Source: Acinetobacter sp. 10FS3-1 (GTDB taxonomy: Bacteria; Pseudomonadota; Gammaproteobacteria; Pseudomonadales; Moraxellaceae). Taken from it: a stretch of DNA of 64,000 nucleotides. Each line of letters opens with the position of its first letter. Positions within the stretch are counted from its first letter, which is position 1. Location: positions 2,480,001 through 2,544,000 of the forward strand of contig NZ_CP039143.1 in the NCBI RefSeq assembly GCF_013343215.1. The letters run 5' to 3'. Position numbers and translations under genes: made by a program. Below are positions 8,409 to 17,911 of this stretch, in pieces. Below the pieces are notes generated by a model that saw only the letters and a list, made by a program, of their open reading frames with translations, was not told the DNA's origin and made no database searches.

Positions 8409-11222
8409 ATGTCAAGTATCAATAAAAAGATGTTTAAACGCCTGCACTTAAATCACGCTTATGGGCAGCTGATTGCACTGATTTTTGTGCCGATTACCAT
8501 CTTGGCCTGTGTAGGTGCCATTCTGGTGATTACTGAAACCTCGAATGCGGCACGTGCCCAGCAAAAGCAGATGGCGATTGCGATTATGACCCGTTTTCAG
8601 TCTACGGCAGAATATTCACTTGATATTTTAAGCCTGTATCCTTGGCAATATGATCAGGCGCACAGTGCCATGCAGCATATGCTGAATGAAAAGCATTTGG
8701 TACGCGCAGCGATTCTGGATGAAAATGGCCGAAACCGTCTGGGAATTGGCTTTCAGGAACAGGCACCCTGGCCGGAATTCAATCAAGCGGCCAGTTTTAT
8801 CGGCCCCATTCTTTATAAAAACAATCATATTTATGCGGTCAGGGTCAATGAAAATAGCTTTAATTCCGGCTGGCTGGCCATTGAGCTGGATAATCAGCCT
8901 CTGGAAATCGCCCGTTACCGGGTATTAATCGTACTGATTGCCACTGGTTTACTGACCTTATTACTTCTGCTGTTATGTCTGAATTTCTATTCGCGTCGCT
9001 GGATTGCGCCGATGTATGAAATTCGCATGCAGTTGCAACGCCTGAACGTCGATACGCTGGACCAACACATGGTTATTAACAGTACCGGCGAGCTGCGCCT
9101 GTTGCAACGCGATATTGCCAATGTGGTTAAACGTCTGCATTTTAGTTTTCTGGAGTTACGCGAACATACCGAACAGACCGAGGATGACCTGCGCCGTACC
9201 TTAGACACTTTAGAAGTGCAAAACATTACCTATCGTCAGGCACGCGATCAGGCCATTTCTGCCAATCAGGCCAAATCGGTATTTCTGGCCAATATTTCAC
9301 ATGAACTGCGCACGCCACTGAACAGTATTGACGGTTTTATCCATTTATTGCTGCGTCAGGGCAACCTGAGCAATGAACAAAGCCTGTACCTGCAAACCAT
9401 TCGCAAGTCTTCAGCCCATCTTCTGGCCCTGATTAATGATGTGCTGGATTTTTCCAAGATTGATGCCGGTAAACTGGAGCTGGAAACCGCACCTTTTGAT
9501 CTGGAAGAGGCCATTTTTGATGTGATGGATATGCTCTCGCCGCTGGCTGCACAAAAGCATATCGATATGGCCTTCTACTATGCCGACAATGTGCCCAAAC
9601 ATGTGATTGGCGATGCACTACGTTTCAAACAGATTCTAACCAACCTGATCTCCAATGCCATCAAGTTCACCCCCGACGGGGAAATCATTGTTCGGGTACG
9701 TCTGGAACATGAGGACCTGGAGCACTGTGTCTTGCACTTTAGCGTACAGGACAGCGGTATTGGCCTGAGTGGTACCGACCGCAAGAGACTGTTTGAATCC
9801 TTCTCGCAAGGCGACACCTCTGTCACCCGTCAGTTCGGCGGAACCGGTCTGGGTCTGGCTATTTCCAAGCAATTAGTGAGCCTGATGCACGGCCAGATTG
9901 GCTTTGAGGATAATCAGGAACGCGCCCCGACCGAAAAAGGCTCAACTTTCTGGTTTACGGCACAATTACTGCTAGATGAAGAACATGTAATTGAACATCC
10001 GGATTTCAGTGAACTGACGGTAGTGTCCTATCTGGCGCATCCGGCAACCGCCAATGTACTGCGGCATTATCTAGAAAACTATAAAGTGGCACACAGTGAA
10101 TGTGCCTCTATTCTGGATCTGTTCAGTCGCCTGAATCATTTACACAGCACCGACAATACCTGGCTCATTGTTGATCATGGCGGCGATGGACAGGCCTTGC
10201 TCAGAGAAATCCGTACCCGTTATCAGGGTCATCTGGCAGTGTATGGCTATCAGATGCAGCTTGATCCGAACATGCTGAATGAACATCGCGCTCGCGCCCT
10301 GCATCAGCCACTCAGCCGTACGGCCCTGATTCAACTCCTGAGCAACCAGCAAAGTTTTGAAGAAGAGCAGTATGAAAGCTTTAATGGTCAGGGGTTGCAT
10401 GTACTGGCTGTGGATGACCATCTACCGAACCTGATTGTCCTGGAAGCCTTATTGGGCGAACTGAATGTCCGTACCACCAAAGCCATTAGCGGGCAAGAAG
10501 CGCTGCATATTATCCAGAGCCGTCATGAACAGGGACTCAGCCCTTTTGATCTGGTGTTCATGGATATCCAGATGCCGGTGATGTCAGGCATTGATACCAC
10601 GCGTGCGATTCGCTCACTGGAATCTACGTTTGACCCCCAGCCTCAGCAACGCTTGCCGATTATTGCCCTGACCGCCCATGCACTTTCCGATGAAAAGCAT
10701 AAACTGCTGCAAAATGGGATGGATGATTATGTAACCAAGCCAATTCAGATTGAGCAGATTGTACAGATCCTGACCCAATGGACCACAGAAAGCTTTAAAA
10801 AGCCGCCGGTGCCCGAACGTATCAATGTCATTGAAGCTCTGGATCCTAATATTCTGGACTGGCAACAAAGCCTGCGACTGGCAGCCAACAAAGAGGATCT
10901 GGCGATTGATCTGCTCGGCATGCTGGTCGACAGCTTTGAAAATGAACTGACTGAAATTGAGCAGCTGATCGAGCTGGAGGATTTTCCTCAGCTTGAACAT
11001 GTCCTGCACCGCCTCTATGGCGCAACTCGTTATGTCGGTACGCCAAGCCTGCAAACGATCACAGGCGAGTTTGAGCAGTTTGTTTCGACCTTGCGTAAAG
11101 AGCGCCGTAAAGCAGATGAGAGTTTTGTACAGCAGGTACTGAAATATCTGGATGAGCTAAAAACCGTCATTGAGCAGGTCCAACAGGCAGCCCGACAAAT
11201 CCTGTACAAATCCGACCATTAA
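8409..11222 (+). CDS. gacS: Hybrid sensor histidine kinase GacS/BarA
   Basis: 937-residue tripartite sensor kinase that feeds the GacA response regulator and so controls CsrA/Rsm, virulence and metabolism genes. Order: transmembrane helix about 19-41, periplasmic loop, second helix about 171-193, HAMP about 195-250, then HisKA with phospho-acceptor H298 (NISHELRTPLN). The ATPase domain has N-box TNLISNAIKF and G-boxes near 478-485. The receiver has D719 (VFMDIQMPVMSG), and a C-terminal HPt domain has HRLYGATRYVG. All phosphorelay residues are present. gacA is not in this window. Confidence 0.93.
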   Translation: MSSINKKMFKRLHLNHAYGQLIALIFVPITILACVGAILVITETSNAARAQQKQMAIAIMTRFQSTAEYSLDILSLYPWQYDQAHSAMQHMLNEKHLVRAAILDENGRNRLGIGFQEQAPWPEFNQAASFIGPILYKNNHIYAVRVNENSFNSGWLAIELDNQPLEIARYRVLIVLIATGLLTLLLLLLCLNFYSRRWIAPMYEIRMQLQRLNVDTLDQHMVINSTGELRLLQRDIANVVKRLHFSFLELREHTEQTEDDLRRTLDTLEVQNITYRQARDQAISANQAKSVFLANISHELRTPLNSIDGFIHLLLRQGNLSNEQSLYLQTIRKSSAHLLALINDVLDFSKIDAGKLELETAPFDLEEAIFDVMDMLSPLAAQKHIDMAFYYADNVPKHVIGDALRFKQILTNLISNAIKFTPDGEIIVRVRLEHEDLEHCVLHFSVQDSGIGLSGTDRKRLFESFSQGDTSVTRQFGGTGLGLAISKQLVSLMHGQIGFEDNQERAPTEKGSTFWFTAQLLLDEEHVIEHPDFSELTVVSYLAHPATANVLRHYLENYKVAHSECASILDLFSRLNHLHSTDNTWLIVDHGGDGQALLREIRTRYQGHLAVYGYQMQLDPNMLNEHRARALHQPLSRTALIQLLSNQQSFEEEQYESFNGQGLHVLAVDDHLPNLIVLEALLGELNVRTTKAISGQEALHIIQSRHEQGLSPFDLVFMDIQMPVMSGIDTTRAIRSLESTFDPQPQQRLPIIALTAHALSDEKHKLLQNGMDDYVTKPIQIEQIVQILTQWTTESFKKPPVPERINVIEALDPNILDWQQSLRLAANKEDLAIDLLGMLVDSFENELTEIEQLIELEDFPQLEHVLHRLYGATRYVGTPSLQTITGEFEQFVSTLRKERRKADESFVQQVLKYLDELKTVIEQVQQAARQILYKSDH

Positions 11223-11326
11223 ATCTGTTTTTAGTCCGGGACACGTAAAGGGAGCGTGACCGGACTGTCATGCAAGTGCTTAGAGTGCATGTTATGCTCG
11301 CTGAAGAAAAAATAAGGATGAACCCC

Positions 11327-12118
11327 ATGTCTCTGGTACGCTTTGAAAAAAATAATGGAATTGCGACGGTTACACTGAACCGTCCAGACAAACGTAATGC
11401 CATGAGCTTTGCCCTGCTGCGTGAACTGGTGCAGACAGCCAAGCGGATTAAAAAAGATAAATCCATCCGCTGTGTCATCCTGACAGGCGAAGCCCAGGTC
11501 TTTAGTGCCGGAATTGATCTGGCTGACTTAAACAATCCTAAAAACCGTGTCTTTGCCGCCTGGGAGCTGATTCGCCCGGGCCAGAGCCTGTTTCAAAAAG
11601 CCTTTCTGGTGTGGCAGGAGCTACCTGTGCCCGTGATTGCAGCACTTGAAGGCTTCTGTTTTGGTGCCGGCATGCAACTGGCGCTTGCCGCCGATATCCG
11701 TATTGCTCACCCCGCCACCAAAATGTCGATTATGGAAACTCGCTGGGGTCTGGTGCCAGATATGGGCCTGAGCCGTTCACTCAAAGGCTTGATCGGGATT
11801 GATCTGGCCAAAGAGCTGACATTAACGGCACGTATTTTTGAAGGGGCCTATGCTAAAGAGATTGGTCTGGTCACTCATCTAGATGAGCAACCACTTGTCA
11901 AAGCTCAGGCCCTGGCAGAGGAAATGCTACAACGCTCCCCAGATGCCTTAATGGCTTCTAAATTTGTGCTGGATGCCATGCAGCACCATCCGAACAAATC
12001 CCTGCGTATGGAAAAAATCTGGCAATTAAAATTAATTTTGGGCAAAAACAGCCAGCTGGCGCGTAAAAAAGACAAGAATCCGGAGATTCAGTTTGTACCA
12101 CGTCAGTACAAATCATAA
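11327..12118 (+). CDS. Enoyl-CoA hydratase/isomerase (crotonase) family protein
   Basis: 263 residues from ATG 11327, chosen because AAGGA lies 8 bp upstream; an upstream in-frame ATG at 11270 lacks a ribosome site. Crotonase signatures are present: the first oxyanion-hole segment FSAGIDLADL, the second GFCFGAGMQLALAADIRIA, and an acidic ETRWGLVPDMG stretch. The Glu pair of true hydratases is only partly kept, so the reaction (hydratase, isomerase or hydrolase) is open. It is followed at 33 bp by a beta-hydroxyacid dehydrogenase, suggesting a shared catabolic role. Confidence 0.8.
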   Translation: MSLVRFEKNNGIATVTLNRPDKRNAMSFALLRELVQTAKRIKKDKSIRCVILTGEAQVFSAGIDLADLNNPKNRVFAAWELIRPGQSLFQKAFLVWQELPVPVIAALEGFCFGAGMQLALAADIRIAHPATKMSIMETRWGLVPDMGLSRSLKGLIGIDLAKELTLTARIFEGAYAKEIGLVTHLDEQPLVKAQALAEEMLQRSPDALMASKFVLDAMQHHPNKSLRMEKIWQLKLILGKNSQLARKKDKNPEIQFVPRQYKS

Positions 12119-12151
12119 GAGCGCGAGCGGAATCAAGAGGTGAAAACACAG

Positions 12152-13018
12152 ATGCTATTTAATCGTGAGAGCAAAATTGCTTTTCTGGGCATGGGGCTGA
12201 TGGGCAGCCGTATGGCGACACGTTTGCTACAGGCCGGTTTTCAGGTTGCAGTGTGGAATCGTACGACGACCGCCTGCGATCCGCTTATTGCTATGGGTGC
12301 CCTTGCCTTAAGTCTCGAGCAGATTTCAGATTATCCTGTAATTTTAACCTGTCTGGCCGATGATCAGGCGATGGCGGCGGTATTTGCACAAATTGCGCCT
12401 TTTCTGGTAGCCGGTCAGGTTATTGTTGATTTCTCCAGTCTTTCAGTTGCCCAGACCCTGCTACTGGCTGAGCAGGCACAGACCAAACAGGTCAACTGGA
12501 TTGACTCACCCGTCTCTGGTGGAACAGCAGGTGCCGAACAGGGTAATCTGGTCATCTTTGCGGGTGGTAATCGCGCAGTCATTGACGCATTAAGTCTGAT
12601 TTATAAGGTACTGTCACAGCGTGTCACCCGTATGGGCAACAATGGTACGGGCCAAGCAACCAAAATCTGCAATCAGCTGATTGTAGCTGCCAACAGCACC
12701 CTCATTGCCGAAGCTGTCGCGCTGGCGGAGCATGCCGGGGTCGATACCCGCTTACTGGCCCCTGCACTGGCCGATGGTTTTGCCGACTCCAAGCCCTTTC
12801 AGATTCTGGCACCGCGTATGGCCACCCAAACCTTTGAACCGGTACAATGGAAAGTCCAGACCCTGTCTAAAGATCTGAATAATGCCGTACAACTGGCCCG
12901 CAGTTTAGAGCTGGATATTCCAGTTGCACAGCAGGCTTTATCCCAATTAAAAGCTCATCAGGATCAAGGCTTTGCTGAAGCAGATTTGGCCTCTCTCATT
13001 CAGCAGATCAATCATTAA
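12152..13018 (+). CDS. NAD(P)-dependent beta-hydroxyacid dehydrogenase (3-HIBDH / tartronate semialdehyde reductase family)
   Basis: 288 residues from ATG 12152; a GTG at 12140 overlaps the AAGAGG ribosome site and is unlikely. The N-terminal Rossmann motif is FLGMGLMGSRMATRLLQAG. The family substrate motif DSPVSGGTAGAEQGNL and the catalytic lysine in NGTGQATKICNQLI are intact, followed by an all-helical C-terminal domain. Candidate substrates are 3-hydroxyisobutyrate or tartronate semialdehyde. The next gene resembles hydroxypyruvate isomerase, which favours the tartronate/glyoxylate reading, but sequence alone does not decide. Confidence 0.8.
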   Translation: MLFNRESKIAFLGMGLMGSRMATRLLQAGFQVAVWNRTTTACDPLIAMGALALSLEQISDYPVILTCLADDQAMAAVFAQIAPFLVAGQVIVDFSSLSVAQTLLLAEQAQTKQVNWIDSPVSGGTAGAEQGNLVIFAGGNRAVIDALSLIYKVLSQRVTRMGNNGTGQATKICNQLIVAANSTLIAEAVALAEHAGVDTRLLAPALADGFADSKPFQILAPRMATQTFEPVQWKVQTLSKDLNNAVQLARSLELDIPVAQQALSQLKAHQDQGFAEADLASLIQQINH

Positions 13019-13057
13019 TACACTATTCCTGTTAAGCACTCAGCAAGGACATTTCCT

Positions 13058-13846
13058 ATGATTAAACTCGCCGTTAATCTTTCAATGATTTTTACGGAAG
13101 TTCCCCTCCTAGAGCGATTTGCCCTTGCCCGTGCCCACGGATTTGAACATGTTGAAATACAGTTTCCCTATGAACTCAACATAGAGCAGATTCACAGTCA
13201 GTTAAGTAGACATGAACTCAACCTCTGCCTCATCAATGTACCAGCCGGTGACCTGATGCAGGGCGGCCATGGTCTGGCAGGTATTCCGGGACAGGAACTG
13301 GAATTTCGTCATGCCATGCAACAGGCCATCCAATATGCAACCGCACTCCAAGTACCGCGGGTCAATATTCTGGCAGGACGGCAGCCACTCGACTGTGACC
13401 TGCTGCCTTGCCTGAAAACCTTCGCCAGCAATTTAAAGATGGCCTGTTCTATGCTCGCCGAGCATCAGATTGAGCCTGTATTTGAAATGATTAATGGCAA
13501 GGATATGCCTCGCTTTCTGGTACAAAATATTGCCCAGGCTCAGGAAATACTGGAAGCAGTTCAACATCCGGCCCTAAAAATGCAATATGACTGTTATCAC
13601 ATGGCCATGATGGGCGAAGATGTACTGGAAACTTTGAAAGAAAATATTGCAGTGATTGGACATATACAATTTGCAGATTACCCGGGTCGGCATCAGCCAA
13701 ATACTGCTTCTATTGAATATTATGATATTTTTCAGTGGCTAAAGAGTAGCCAATATCAAGCTTATGTTGCAGCCGAATATAAGCCGCTCGGACACTCCAA
13801 TGATTCCTTTAGCTGGAAAGCTGAATTCTTTCCCGAGCATGACTAA
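13058..13846 (+). CDS. hyi: Hydroxypyruvate isomerase family TIM-barrel protein
   Basis: 262 residues, the usual length. The protein reads as a xylose-isomerase-like TIM barrel: start IKLAVNLSMIFTEVP, then FPYE, catalytic-type Glu in PVFEMINGKDMPRF, a metal-ligand segment QYDCYHMAMMGED, HIQFADYPGRHQPN, and the second Glu in AAEYKPLG. Hydroxypyruvate isomerase interconverts hydroxypyruvate and tartronate semialdehyde. OtnI-type enzymes acting on 4-carbon acid sugars share the same features. It sits 39 bp after the dehydrogenase gene. Confidence 0.8.
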   Translation: MIKLAVNLSMIFTEVPLLERFALARAHGFEHVEIQFPYELNIEQIHSQLSRHELNLCLINVPAGDLMQGGHGLAGIPGQELEFRHAMQQAIQYATALQVPRVNILAGRQPLDCDLLPCLKTFASNLKMACSMLAEHQIEPVFEMINGKDMPRFLVQNIAQAQEILEAVQHPALKMQYDCYHMAMMGEDVLETLKENIAVIGHIQFADYPGRHQPNTASIEYYDIFQWLKSSQYQAYVAAEYKPLGHSNDSFSWKAEFFPEHD

Positions 13847-13926
13847 GCCGGCCAGGGTAGCGTTTGAAATTTAAGACTAAAACCGCTATATTAGATCAGC
13901 ATAATTGTTAGGAAATTATACCCTCT

Positions 13927-14331
13927 ATGAATTTAGAACCATCGCCCAGCGCTTCTAATTCTCACGATCACAGCATGAATTCTTATTCTCCAGCGGTACA
14001 AGAGTGTCTGAACGTTGTACACGCAGCCCTTGAAGATGTAAAAGCGAAAGAAATTGTCGAGCTTGATGTCAGCAATATCAGCAATGTTGCAGATGCCATG
14101 ATTATTGCCAGTGGTACGTCAACGCGTCATATTAAATCTCTTGCCCATAATGTTGCTGAAGAAGCACGTAAAGCCGGTTTCCGTCCACTTGGCGTGGAAG
14201 GTGAACGTGATGCAGAATGGATTCTAATTGATTTAGGTTATGTGGTTGTTCACTGCATGCTGCCCACTGCTCGTAAGTTTTACGACCTGGAAAGCTTATG
14301 GCAAAAAAATCCAGCAGATTCTGTCGCCTAA
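13927..14331 (+). CDS. rsfS: Ribosomal silencing factor RsfS
   Basis: Binds L14 on the 50S subunit and blocks joining with 30S when nutrients are scarce. 134 residues; the family core starts near residue 25 (VVHAALEDVKAKEIVELDV), with the hallmarks MIIASGTSTRHIKSLA and GERDAEWILIDLGYVVVHCM. The Ser/His-rich N-terminal extension of about 20 residues is longer than usual. ATG 13975 is an alternative start, but neither has a strong ribosome site. A terminator follows, so the unit ends here. Confidence 0.92.
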   Translation: MNLEPSPSASNSHDHSMNSYSPAVQECLNVVHAALEDVKAKEIVELDVSNISNVADAMIIASGTSTRHIKSLAHNVAEEARKAGFRPLGVEGERDAEWILIDLGYVVVHCMLPTARKFYDLESLWQKNPADSVA

Positions 14332-14381
14332 CCGGATTCTAGAAACAGGTCCGTAGCGTCCTGCTCCCCCAGACATATTAC

Positions 14382-14409
14382 AAAAAGAACCTCAATTGAG
14401 GTTCTTTTT
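14382..14409 (+). terminator. Rho-independent terminator of rsfS
   Basis: 14-bp perfect stem AAAAAGAACCTCAA / TTGAGGTTCTTTTT, then GTTTTC. The symmetric A and T runs would allow it to work in both directions. Confidence 0.85.
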
Positions 14410-14810
14410 GTTTTCATACCTTTTCCGCAGTGAATAAGAAGTTTTGAAGGTTTAACTTCAAATAAAATCAACTGACTACGACTTATCTCCATTGCCCTTC
14501 TGCTCACATCCAGTGCCTGAGAATACCAATAGATAGACAATGAATATGAGCCATATTGAAGGCTACTAACTTAATGCCCATATCTTAATAATCTTGGTTT
14601 TATCTTAAATGCTACTGATAGACTGGACATCAATCTCACAAGATGAAATAACTTTTATTCAGGGATCAAGCACAATCTTCAGATAGGACAAAACCTGAGT
14701 CCTTGTTATTAAAATATGGGGTCATACCGATATTTTAACCGTTGAGATTCAGGTTGTTATTTAAAGCAAACGGCGGGACATGCATGCCCCGAAGATGCCT
14801 TTATTGAAAC
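14410..14810. other. Gene-free region between rsfS and the TRAP permease gene
   Basis: About 400 bp without a convincing reading frame. It contains an AT-rich inverted repeat (AAAATAT at 14711-14717 with ATATTTT at 14730-14736) and a GC-rich palindrome CGGGACATGCATGCCCCG at 14774-14791, just after the TRAP gene's stop. Neither has a clear T tract on the relevant strand. No function is assigned. Confidence 0.5.
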
Positions 14811-17093
14811 CTATTGATACCAGCCAAATAGCTTAAAAATATAAGGTACATAAGCAATGATCAGCATAGCTGGCAACAATACGATCACTGGCAAAATCCA
14901 GCGTTCAAAACGATAGTAGAAGGACAGATGGCGTACTTCTGCATCTGCTTCGGCCACCTCGGCATCGCCAATGGATTGCCGTGCCAATAGATGGTTCAAT
15001 GCCACAGGTGGGGTGACATAGCCCAGCTCAAAACCAATCAAGGTAATCATCCAGAAATGCACAGGATGAATGCCGTATTGATAAGCCACTGGGGCTACCG
15101 TAGCCGAGATTAAAATAACGGCACCGAATGGATCCATAATCATCCCGACAAAAATCATTAGCCCGACAATCATCGAAATTACCAGTAGCGTACTGCTAAT
15201 ATCGGTCGGGAAAGCTTCCATGATTTCCAGACGCTCCAGCAAACCGCCGACACTGACTGACAACGCCATCAGGATAACCAAAGCACCGATATGCCCTACC
15301 GTTTCACTGGTAGAGATATGCATGGACTTCCAGAAACCCACCTGACGCAAAGTTCCATTCGACGGTGATCGTGGAACGCCATGATCTACTGCCAACTCTT
15401 TTTGAGATTGCTCAGCATGTGCTGCTTCACGATACTCGGCAGGAGCAGCAGCACTCGCCGTTGCAAGCGCCGGCGTAGAACCTGAACCTAGGCTCGCGGT
15501 CAGCGTTTCATCCCAATGTCCAACTGCTGGTAACGGCGCAGGCTCATGACGCAGCTTGTCAAACAGCACGATCATCAGCAAGATCACTGGCATCATCACA
15601 GGTGCAGTAAACTCATTCAGGTTGGTCGACAAGGCATATTTATAGAACAACCAGATCAGCACAAAGATCATCACATAAGGAATGATCGCAACAAAGGCAC
15701 GAGCTGATTGTGGTGCAGCTATGCTTGGTGCAGCAATCCTAAACTTATGCTCGGCAAAGAACAGTGAAATGACTAAAAATAAAGTTGAAGTCAGCAGGAA
15801 AACATACAGACCATAGTGATACAGCAGATCGGTCGTGACTTCTTTATTTAAGGAGGCCACCACAACAATCAGCAGACATGGACGCAAAACCACACCCAAC
15901 GAGCCAGACATCGCCGTAGCTGCCAAGGCAAACTGACGACGCCCTCCGGCATTCCAGACTTCCTTATAAATAATGGCACCCGCTGCAATCACGAAAATCC
16001 CTGAAGCACCGGTATAGGCTGTCGGCAAGGCTGCTGCAAGCAGTATCAGCCAGGTCAGGGTTTCTGGTGCCAGATTCCATGGACGCAGAATATTCAAAAA
16101 CATGTCGACCACACGGGTCTGTTTTAACAGCATCCCTGCCCAGATAAACAGGGCCAGATTCAGGAAAATACTGGAGAACTCAACCAATTGACCGAGGTAA
16201 ATCCCCTGTCCCATTGGATAATCCATAAAGAAGGTAAAGTTGATCCCGGTTGTAATCGCCATATAGGCATACAAAGGTACACTTAAAAATGCCAGTCCCA
16301 GACTACCCCCTTCACGTATAGGCTGAGGAAGCCGGATGACCTGAAACAAACTGACGAGGGTCAAAGTTCCGAATAAAATCATCCATAACCAGTAGATATA
16401 CTTCATCTGGCCCATCGGGACACCAGAATTCAGTACGGATTGATATTGGCTATAAGATGAAAAGGCCAGGAACACATTGGCAATCAGCATGGCTAGGGTA
16501 TATACCCGGAAATCAATTTTAGTGGCCGGGCTACGCAGACCAATGTGGTGGGTTTTTAAAGTTGCGCTAATCGCAGCAAATACCACCATGATCACCAGCA
16601 ATAACGCCCGGTTTTCAGTTCCGAACTTAAACAGTCCAAAGAACGTGGTTTCAAAAGTACGATAGGCCCGAATACTAGGATAAGCCTGCATATGTGCAAT
16701 GGCCTTGTCATAGAATCCATAGGACTCCTCACAAACCTGCTGGGCCTGCATAACGGCAGCACGGACATCCGCTTCAGAACGAATGCCAAAGAAATCGGCA
16801 TACTCATCTGCAGCATCCGTTTTCATTTGCTCCTGAACGCGCTGATCGACATTAATATTGCGCTCACATTGGGGTGCAGTAGGCTCTGCCCGTAAAAATG
16901 AATATTGCATCCCGGTTGCCGGATCACCATACAGGCGTTCACCCATACGTAATAGCTGACCGTGAATCATTTCACCTGTCCCAATAATCAGGGTAAGCAA
17001 AAGCAAGATGAGCACCACAAAGGTCGAGAACCATTCGGTCCAGATATAACGCAACAGACCCAGACCTGATCTGTTTTGATTATCGTTTTGCAT
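14811..17093 (-). CDS. TRAP transporter permease, fused DctQ-DctM subunits
   Basis: 760 residues. The N-terminal part (about 1-270) has four hydrophobic segments around a long hydrophilic loop, like the small DctQ subunit. From about 290 on it is a DctM-type large permease with many helices and the blocks AALPTAYTGASGIFVIAAGA, SGSLGVVLRPCLLIVVVAS and ELGYVTPPVALNHL. A hydrophilic Ala/Pro/Ser-rich linker of about 65 residues interrupts the DctM half. TRAP permeases import organic acids with a sodium gradient using a periplasmic binding protein. No DctP is visible here, but a TatT-like lipoprotein is two genes upstream. The substrate is unknown. Confidence 0.85.
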   Translation of the reverse strand: MQNDNQNRSGLGLLRYIWTEWFSTFVVLILLLLTLIIGTGEMIHGQLLRMGERLYGDPATGMQYSFLRAEPTAPQCERNINVDQRVQEQMKTDAADEYADFFGIRSEADVRAAVMQAQQVCEESYGFYDKAIAHMQAYPSIRAYRTFETTFFGLFKFGTENRALLLVIMVVFAAISATLKTHHIGLRSPATKIDFRVYTLAMLIANVFLAFSSYSQYQSVLNSGVPMGQMKYIYWLWMILFGTLTLVSLFQVIRLPQPIREGGSLGLAFLSVPLYAYMAITTGINFTFFMDYPMGQGIYLGQLVEFSSIFLNLALFIWAGMLLKQTRVVDMFLNILRPWNLAPETLTWLILLAAALPTAYTGASGIFVIAAGAIIYKEVWNAGGRRQFALAATAMSGSLGVVLRPCLLIVVVASLNKEVTTDLLYHYGLYVFLLTSTLFLVISLFFAEHKFRIAAPSIAAPQSARAFVAIIPYVMIFVLIWLFYKYALSTNLNEFTAPVMMPVILLMIVLFDKLRHEPAPLPAVGHWDETLTASLGSGSTPALATASAAAPAEYREAAHAEQSQKELAVDHGVPRSPSNGTLRQVGFWKSMHISTSETVGHIGALVILMALSVSVGGLLERLEIMEAFPTDISSTLLVISMIVGLMIFVGMIMDPFGAVILISATVAPVAYQYGIHPVHFWMITLIGFELGYVTPPVALNHLLARQSIGDAEVAEADAEVRHLSFYYRFERWILPVIVLLPAMLIIAYVPYIFKLFGWYQ

Positions 17094-17272
17094 GTATATT
17101 CCTATTTTTTTTGTTTTAGCGACCCTTTGGTTCAGGACGCCAATCTTCCTGTATGCTCCGACACGTCCTGTTCGGAGCTAAGTTTCTTTATTATCTTTTT
17201 CGACTCTGCATGAATATTGTCAAAATAAGAATGACAATTTGTATTTTCTTTTTCGTTTTTTATGCCAACTAT

Positions 17273-17845
17273 TTAACTTTCGCGAACATAGCTGACGAGT
17301 ATATACAGCAAGGCGATTACCACTCCCCAGATGACACCCAACAAATGCGCTTCTACCAGTACCGGACTACCAATTAATTGTGCAGTGCCAATATTACCTA
17401 TAGTATTTTCCCAGATCAGCTTGCCTAAAATTAAAACCAGAACCAGCGTGGCAAAGCTTCGTTCACGCCGGTAGAGCAGATGAAGACAGGCCACTGCCAC
17501 ATACGCCCCATGCAATACCCCGGATAGACCAGCATACGCTTCAATATTTGGTAAAAAGAAGTAAAAGCTCAGGCTGATCAACGGCGGTAAAATCAGCAAA
17601 ATCGCTGTAAAATGCCAGATAGTGACGCGGGGAAATATAAAAGGCAAGCAGATAAAGGCTAGAATATTTAACAAATAATGAACCCAGCTGACATGCACCC
17701 AATGTGCCGTCCAGAGCCGCCAGAACTCACCGAGCAAACTTTCCCGCCAGTAAATAAAGTGCTCCATAAAAATTTGCAAACATGCAGCAAGAGAGACAAA
17801 AGCCGCCAGAAAAATAATTTTTCGTCGCAGATCTTGATCGTGCAT
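17273..17845 (-). CDS. rrtA: Rhombosortase-type rhomboid serine protease
   Basis: 190 residues, about six membrane segments. The catalytic serine is S108 in AYAGLSGVLHG and the histidine H167 in LVEAHLLG; the conserved WRLWTAHWVHVSWVHYLLN segment near residue 42 is typical of short rhombosortases. These proteases cleave secreted proteins bearing a C-terminal GlyGly-CTERM tail. No protein in this window ends with such a tail, so its substrates lie elsewhere. Start ATG 17845 has GGAGGA about 10 bp upstream; an in-frame ATG at 17878 lacks one. It lies between the TatT-like and TRAP genes on the same strand. Confidence 0.78.
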   Translation of the reverse strand: MHDQDLRRKIIFLAAFVSLAACLQIFMEHFIYWRESLLGEFWRLWTAHWVHVSWVHYLLNILAFICLPFIFPRVTIWHFTAILLILPPLISLSFYFFLPNIEAYAGLSGVLHGAYVAVACLHLLYRRERSFATLVLVLILGKLIWENTIGNIGTAQLIGSPVLVEAHLLGVIWGVVIALLYILVSYVRES

Positions 17846-17911
17846 CGGCTTCTTGTCCTCCCTGTGAGCCACTAACATGAGCCATACAGCCGCTCATGCC
17901 CATTCTATTAA

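Noticed and set aside
14328..14540. 70-codon minus-strand frame after rsfS
   Set aside because: It runs through the rsfS terminator and has no coding character.
14774..14791. GC-rich palindrome as terminator of the TRAP gene
   Set aside because: No T tract on the minus strand after it; kept only as a note on the intergenic region.
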